Below are positions 35,112-37,410 of a stretch of 37,410 bases of DNA, piece after piece. Within the stretch, counting starts at the first letter, position 1; the number at the start of each line of letters is the position of its first letter. This stretch comes from a virus. The stretch spans positions 1-37,410 of the IMG/VR virus record IMGVR_UViG_3300047289_000054, one strand, 5' to 3'. The position numbers and the translations under genes were made by a program. The notes under the pieces are model-generated. The model worked only from the letters and a program-made list of their open reading frames with translations. It was not told where the DNA came from and made no database searches.

Positions 35112-37410
35112 TTATGCTTTTCTTAAGTTTAAATATCCAGTTACTGGGAATCCGCTTGACCAAACTGCCGTTACTTTAAAAGTTGTACTATCATAAACCC
35201 CTTGTGTAAGTGTAAAAGGTGCAGAGTAGTAATATGAAGTACCAGTATTTGAAATGTTTATTGTTTGCCCTCCTATAACTATTTGACCAGTAATTGTTCC
35301 AGAGCCAATATTTCCTCTTTTTACTCCAATCTGGAAAGTTTCACTCGCTGCATTTACAGTGATTCTTGTTGAACTTTCAAGTGTAAATGTAGTAGATGTC
35401 GGTTCTGTGTTTATAGTTGTGTTTGAAATTATATAGTTTGGAATATTTGTTGTGACGGTTGCTACCGCTTGAGCAATTACGCCAAAAGAATTTGAAATTT
35501 TATAAATAAAGCTTGATGTTCCATTCAATACACTTGGAGTAAATGTTACACTTTTCTTATTAATGAAATCAGTTATTGTTCCCAAAGTAAAAGCGGATAT
35601 ATCTACTGAATAAACATTAGCATCTGGAGCCCCAAATTCATCATTTGCCATCACATTTAATTGTTGTGGGAAAATTGTATCTACAAAGAAATTATCATCT
35701 ACCGCTTTGATAAATTTAGGTTGTATTTTAACCAATTCAACTTTCGTATCTTTGTAAGGAATAAAATTGTTGATTTTATTAATAAAAAATGAACCGCCTA
35801 ATTGCTTCAAATAAACTGGCTTTGAAAAGTCAATATTTGAAATATCACTTTCGTTCAAACGTAAAGTTGTGGTCATTATTTTCGCTTTGTTTAAAATGCT
35901 CGCAAAATCAGAATAATATTTACTTTGTATTGAGCTATATTTTAAATCCGTATAACTATCAAATTGTATTGTGCTTAATGTCGCATTTTGATTTAAAACT
36001 TCACTCGTTATATTATAAGTTCCAGTAATTTGTTGCGCTCTAAGAAAGTAAAACCTATTTGACAAAGTTTTATAATCAATACTTCCGTTATCTTTCACTT
36101 CTTTGTTCCATAATCTGTAAACATTTGATGTAAAGCCAATATTTGAAGTTTGATTAAAGTCTGGAGAATAAATTACAGAACTAATAATATTTTTTGAATC
36201 TGGCAAAACTGGATTATCAATCTCAATAAAGCCATCGTTGAAAAAACTATTTTCATCATTGTATTTATGTCTTAACCAATTCTTTTGAGAATATGCGCCG
36301 TAAATGTAATTTTCATTATCTAATGATTGAAATTTACCGCTCCAATCAATTGGGGTTCCGTATAAAATTTCGCTCAAATATTTGAAAGTATAACTATTAT
36401 CAGTTTTATCCTTGAAAATTGTTAGGTTATACATCCATAAAATTTCGCTCAAAAATTGCTTGATTTGCATACCTCCAAATTCTTCCTCAAATAAAACTGC
36501 ATTTGTCAATTCCTTGAAGTCTGCAGTTAAAAAGAAATCACTCACGCTTGTAGGGTAATCATCATAATTATTGAAAACAACTTCCAACTGAAATTTAAAA
36601 GTTTCTCCAGCGGTCAATGAAATATATTGACTGACTGTTCTTGTTGTTCCATCACATAAAAAAGACTCGCCAAGGAAACGTGCGTAAGCGATATAAGTAC
36701 TACCATTTGTTCTTTGAATAGAAATATAAGGGTTCAAAGTAAAAGTTACTTTAATCTTGATATTTTGAACCGCAACAAGGGTTATCTGGTCGCCAGAAGC
36801 AGTGATTTTACTTGTAGTAATTAATGAAAATGAATTGAATTTAACTGGCACATATTTTCCAGCGTAATCATTTGTTACGTTCGTCACATAATTTGAAATA
36901 TCATTACTCGTTAAAATTGAAGCTCCAACTACTGGGGGACTTGCTTTTGGGTATGTGATATATAAATTTGTGAAATCTGGATTTGTCTTGAAGCTTCCGT
37001 TTATTGTTATTCCAAGCGTACTTTGAATTTTACCCAATAACCAGCTAACCTTTACAGACGGAACAAGATAATCAATATTGATTTTATTTGAATGAATCGC
37101 TTTTCCATTGTAATCAGCAAAAATATATACGTAAGGTTTTGACAAATCTTGACTATCTACTACCGATTGAACCGTCTTGTCGTGAGCTAATTCTGTCAAA
37201 TTCAAATCAGCCAAACTTAAATTTTCAATCGTTTTATAAAAATCTATAATCCCGTCAAAAACATTACACTTGAAATCTTTATCCGTTGAAGTAATAATCG
37301 CCCATCCACGTTTTACAATTGACTCACCGCTATCAGAATATAAATCACAATCATTTTTTCTATATGGTATATTTGAATCGTTACCAACAATTCCAAGCAT
37401 ATCAAACGCT
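35112..37410 (-). CDS. Tail tip/baseplate-like structural protein, main and C-terminal part
   Basis: This is the larger part of the 816-residue tail protein that begins at 387 and continues through the join. The central part has FEEEFGGMQIKQFLSEILWM and a following FKYLSEIL, features I associate with large Bacteroidota tail proteins. Near residue 625, LNVMANDEFG opens an Ig-like domain of the Big_9/cadherin-like type (about 615-705), followed by a last beta-sandwich of about 110 residues. Such Ig domains are thought to aid surface binding. The copy in the overlap encodes Trp where the left-end copy encodes Leu. Confidence 0.85.
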   Translation of the reverse strand, partial: AFDMLGIVGNDSNIPYRKNDCDLYSDSGESIVKRGWAIITSTDKDFKCNVFDGIIDFYKTIENLSLADLNLTELAHDKTVQSVVDSQDLSKPYVYIFADYNGKAIHSNKINIDYLVPSVKVSWLLGKIQSTLGITINGSFKTNPDFTNLYITYPKASPPVVGASILTSNDISNYVTNVTNDYAGKYVPVKFNSFSLITTSKITASGDQITLVAVQNIKIKVTFTLNPYISIQRTNGSTYIAYARFLGESFLCDGTTRTVSQYISLTAGETFKFQLEVVFNNYDDYPTSVSDFFLTADFKELTNAVLFEEEFGGMQIKQFLSEILWMYNLTIFKDKTDNSYTFKYLSEILYGTPIDWSGKFQSLDNENYIYGAYSQKNWLRHKYNDENSFFNDGFIEIDNPVLPDSKNIISSVIYSPDFNQTSNIGFTSNVYRLWNKEVKDNGSIDYKTLSNRFYFLRAQQITGTYNITSEVLNQNATLSTIQFDSYTDLKYSSIQSKYYSDFASILNKAKIMTTTLRLNESDISNIDFSKPVYLKQLGGSFFINKINNFIPYKDTKVELVKIQPKFIKAVDDNFFVDTIFPQQLNVMANDEFGAPDANVYSVDISAFTLGTITDFINKKSVTFTPSVLNGTSSFIYKISNSFGVIAQAVATVTTNIPNYIISNTTINTEPTSTTFTLESSTRITVNAASETFQIGVKRGNIGSGTITGQIVIGGQTINISNTGTSYYYSAPFTLTQGVYDSTTFKVTAVWSSGFPVTGYLNLRKA
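37176..37410. repeat. Right copy of the 235-bp terminal overlap
   Basis: Matches positions 1-235 except at 37303 (C, versus A at 128). Removing either copy yields a closed circle of 37,175 bp with an intact 816-residue tail gene across the join. Confidence 0.95.

Overview
This 37,410-base window is essentially one complete tailed-phage (siphovirus-like) genome. The last 235 bases repeat the first 235 with a single mismatch, and the join falls inside one tail gene, so the sequence is a circular assembly cut at an arbitrary point. The unique length is 37,175 bp. Every gene I can support lies on the minus strand, so transcription runs from high to low coordinates and crosses the 1/37410 join. 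The DNA is AT-rich, ribosome sites are A-rich without a strong Shine-Dalgarno, and several promoters fit the Bacteroidota pattern TTTG-N18/19-TAnnTTTG. Together with protein families typical of Bacteroidota phages, this suggests a Flavobacterium-like host. I see no integrase, repressor, transposase, tRNA or CRISPR array, so a lytic lifestyle is likely but not proven.

Layout in transcription order. (1) 22.1-20.5 kb: a promoter and small early genes, including a stand-alone AP2-domain protein. (2) 20.5-15.1 kb: recombination and replication, with RecT, a DUF3127-like ssDNA-binding protein, an intrinsic terminator, a new promoter, a YqaJ/lambda-exo-like nuclease, NinG, a replication initiator with an unusual structured leader, and a probable loader. 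(3) 15.0-10.1 kb: an HNH-AP2 homing-type endonuclease, then a cassette array of very small genes separated by near-identical boundary repeats, ending with a small zinc-peptidase-like protein and MazG. (4) 10.0-7.4 kb: RadC/JAB protein, T4 endonuclease V-like glycosylase (DenV), a small unknown and a GHKL-like ATPase, closed by a terminator. (5) 7.3-4.9 kb: a winged-helix protein, then a ParB-like protein, a TET-associated-type glycosyltransferase and a TET/JBP-like dioxygenase, forming a DNA base hypermodification cassette. (6) 4.9 kb through the join to 22.2 kb: TerS, TerL, tail proteins, tape measure, ClpP-type prohead protease, major capsid, probable tail tube, portal, connector, S74 tail fibre, holin, M15 endolysin, unimolecular spanin and a metallophosphoesterase, closed by a terminator.

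How it works together. The recombination and replication genes would process and copy the genome. MazG, DenV and RadC fit nucleotide and DNA maintenance. The oxidase/glycosyltransferase pair would decorate the DNA just before packaging, next to the terminase genes. Virion and lysis genes form one long late unit of about 22 kb. Its head and tail modules appear in roughly the reverse of the usual siphovirus transcription order. The most unusual non-coding element is a pair of hairpins at 17384-17473 with perfectly complementary 10-nt loops in the leader of the replication gene. The longest stretch without a gene is about 160 bases; there is no gene-free gap above 300 bases.
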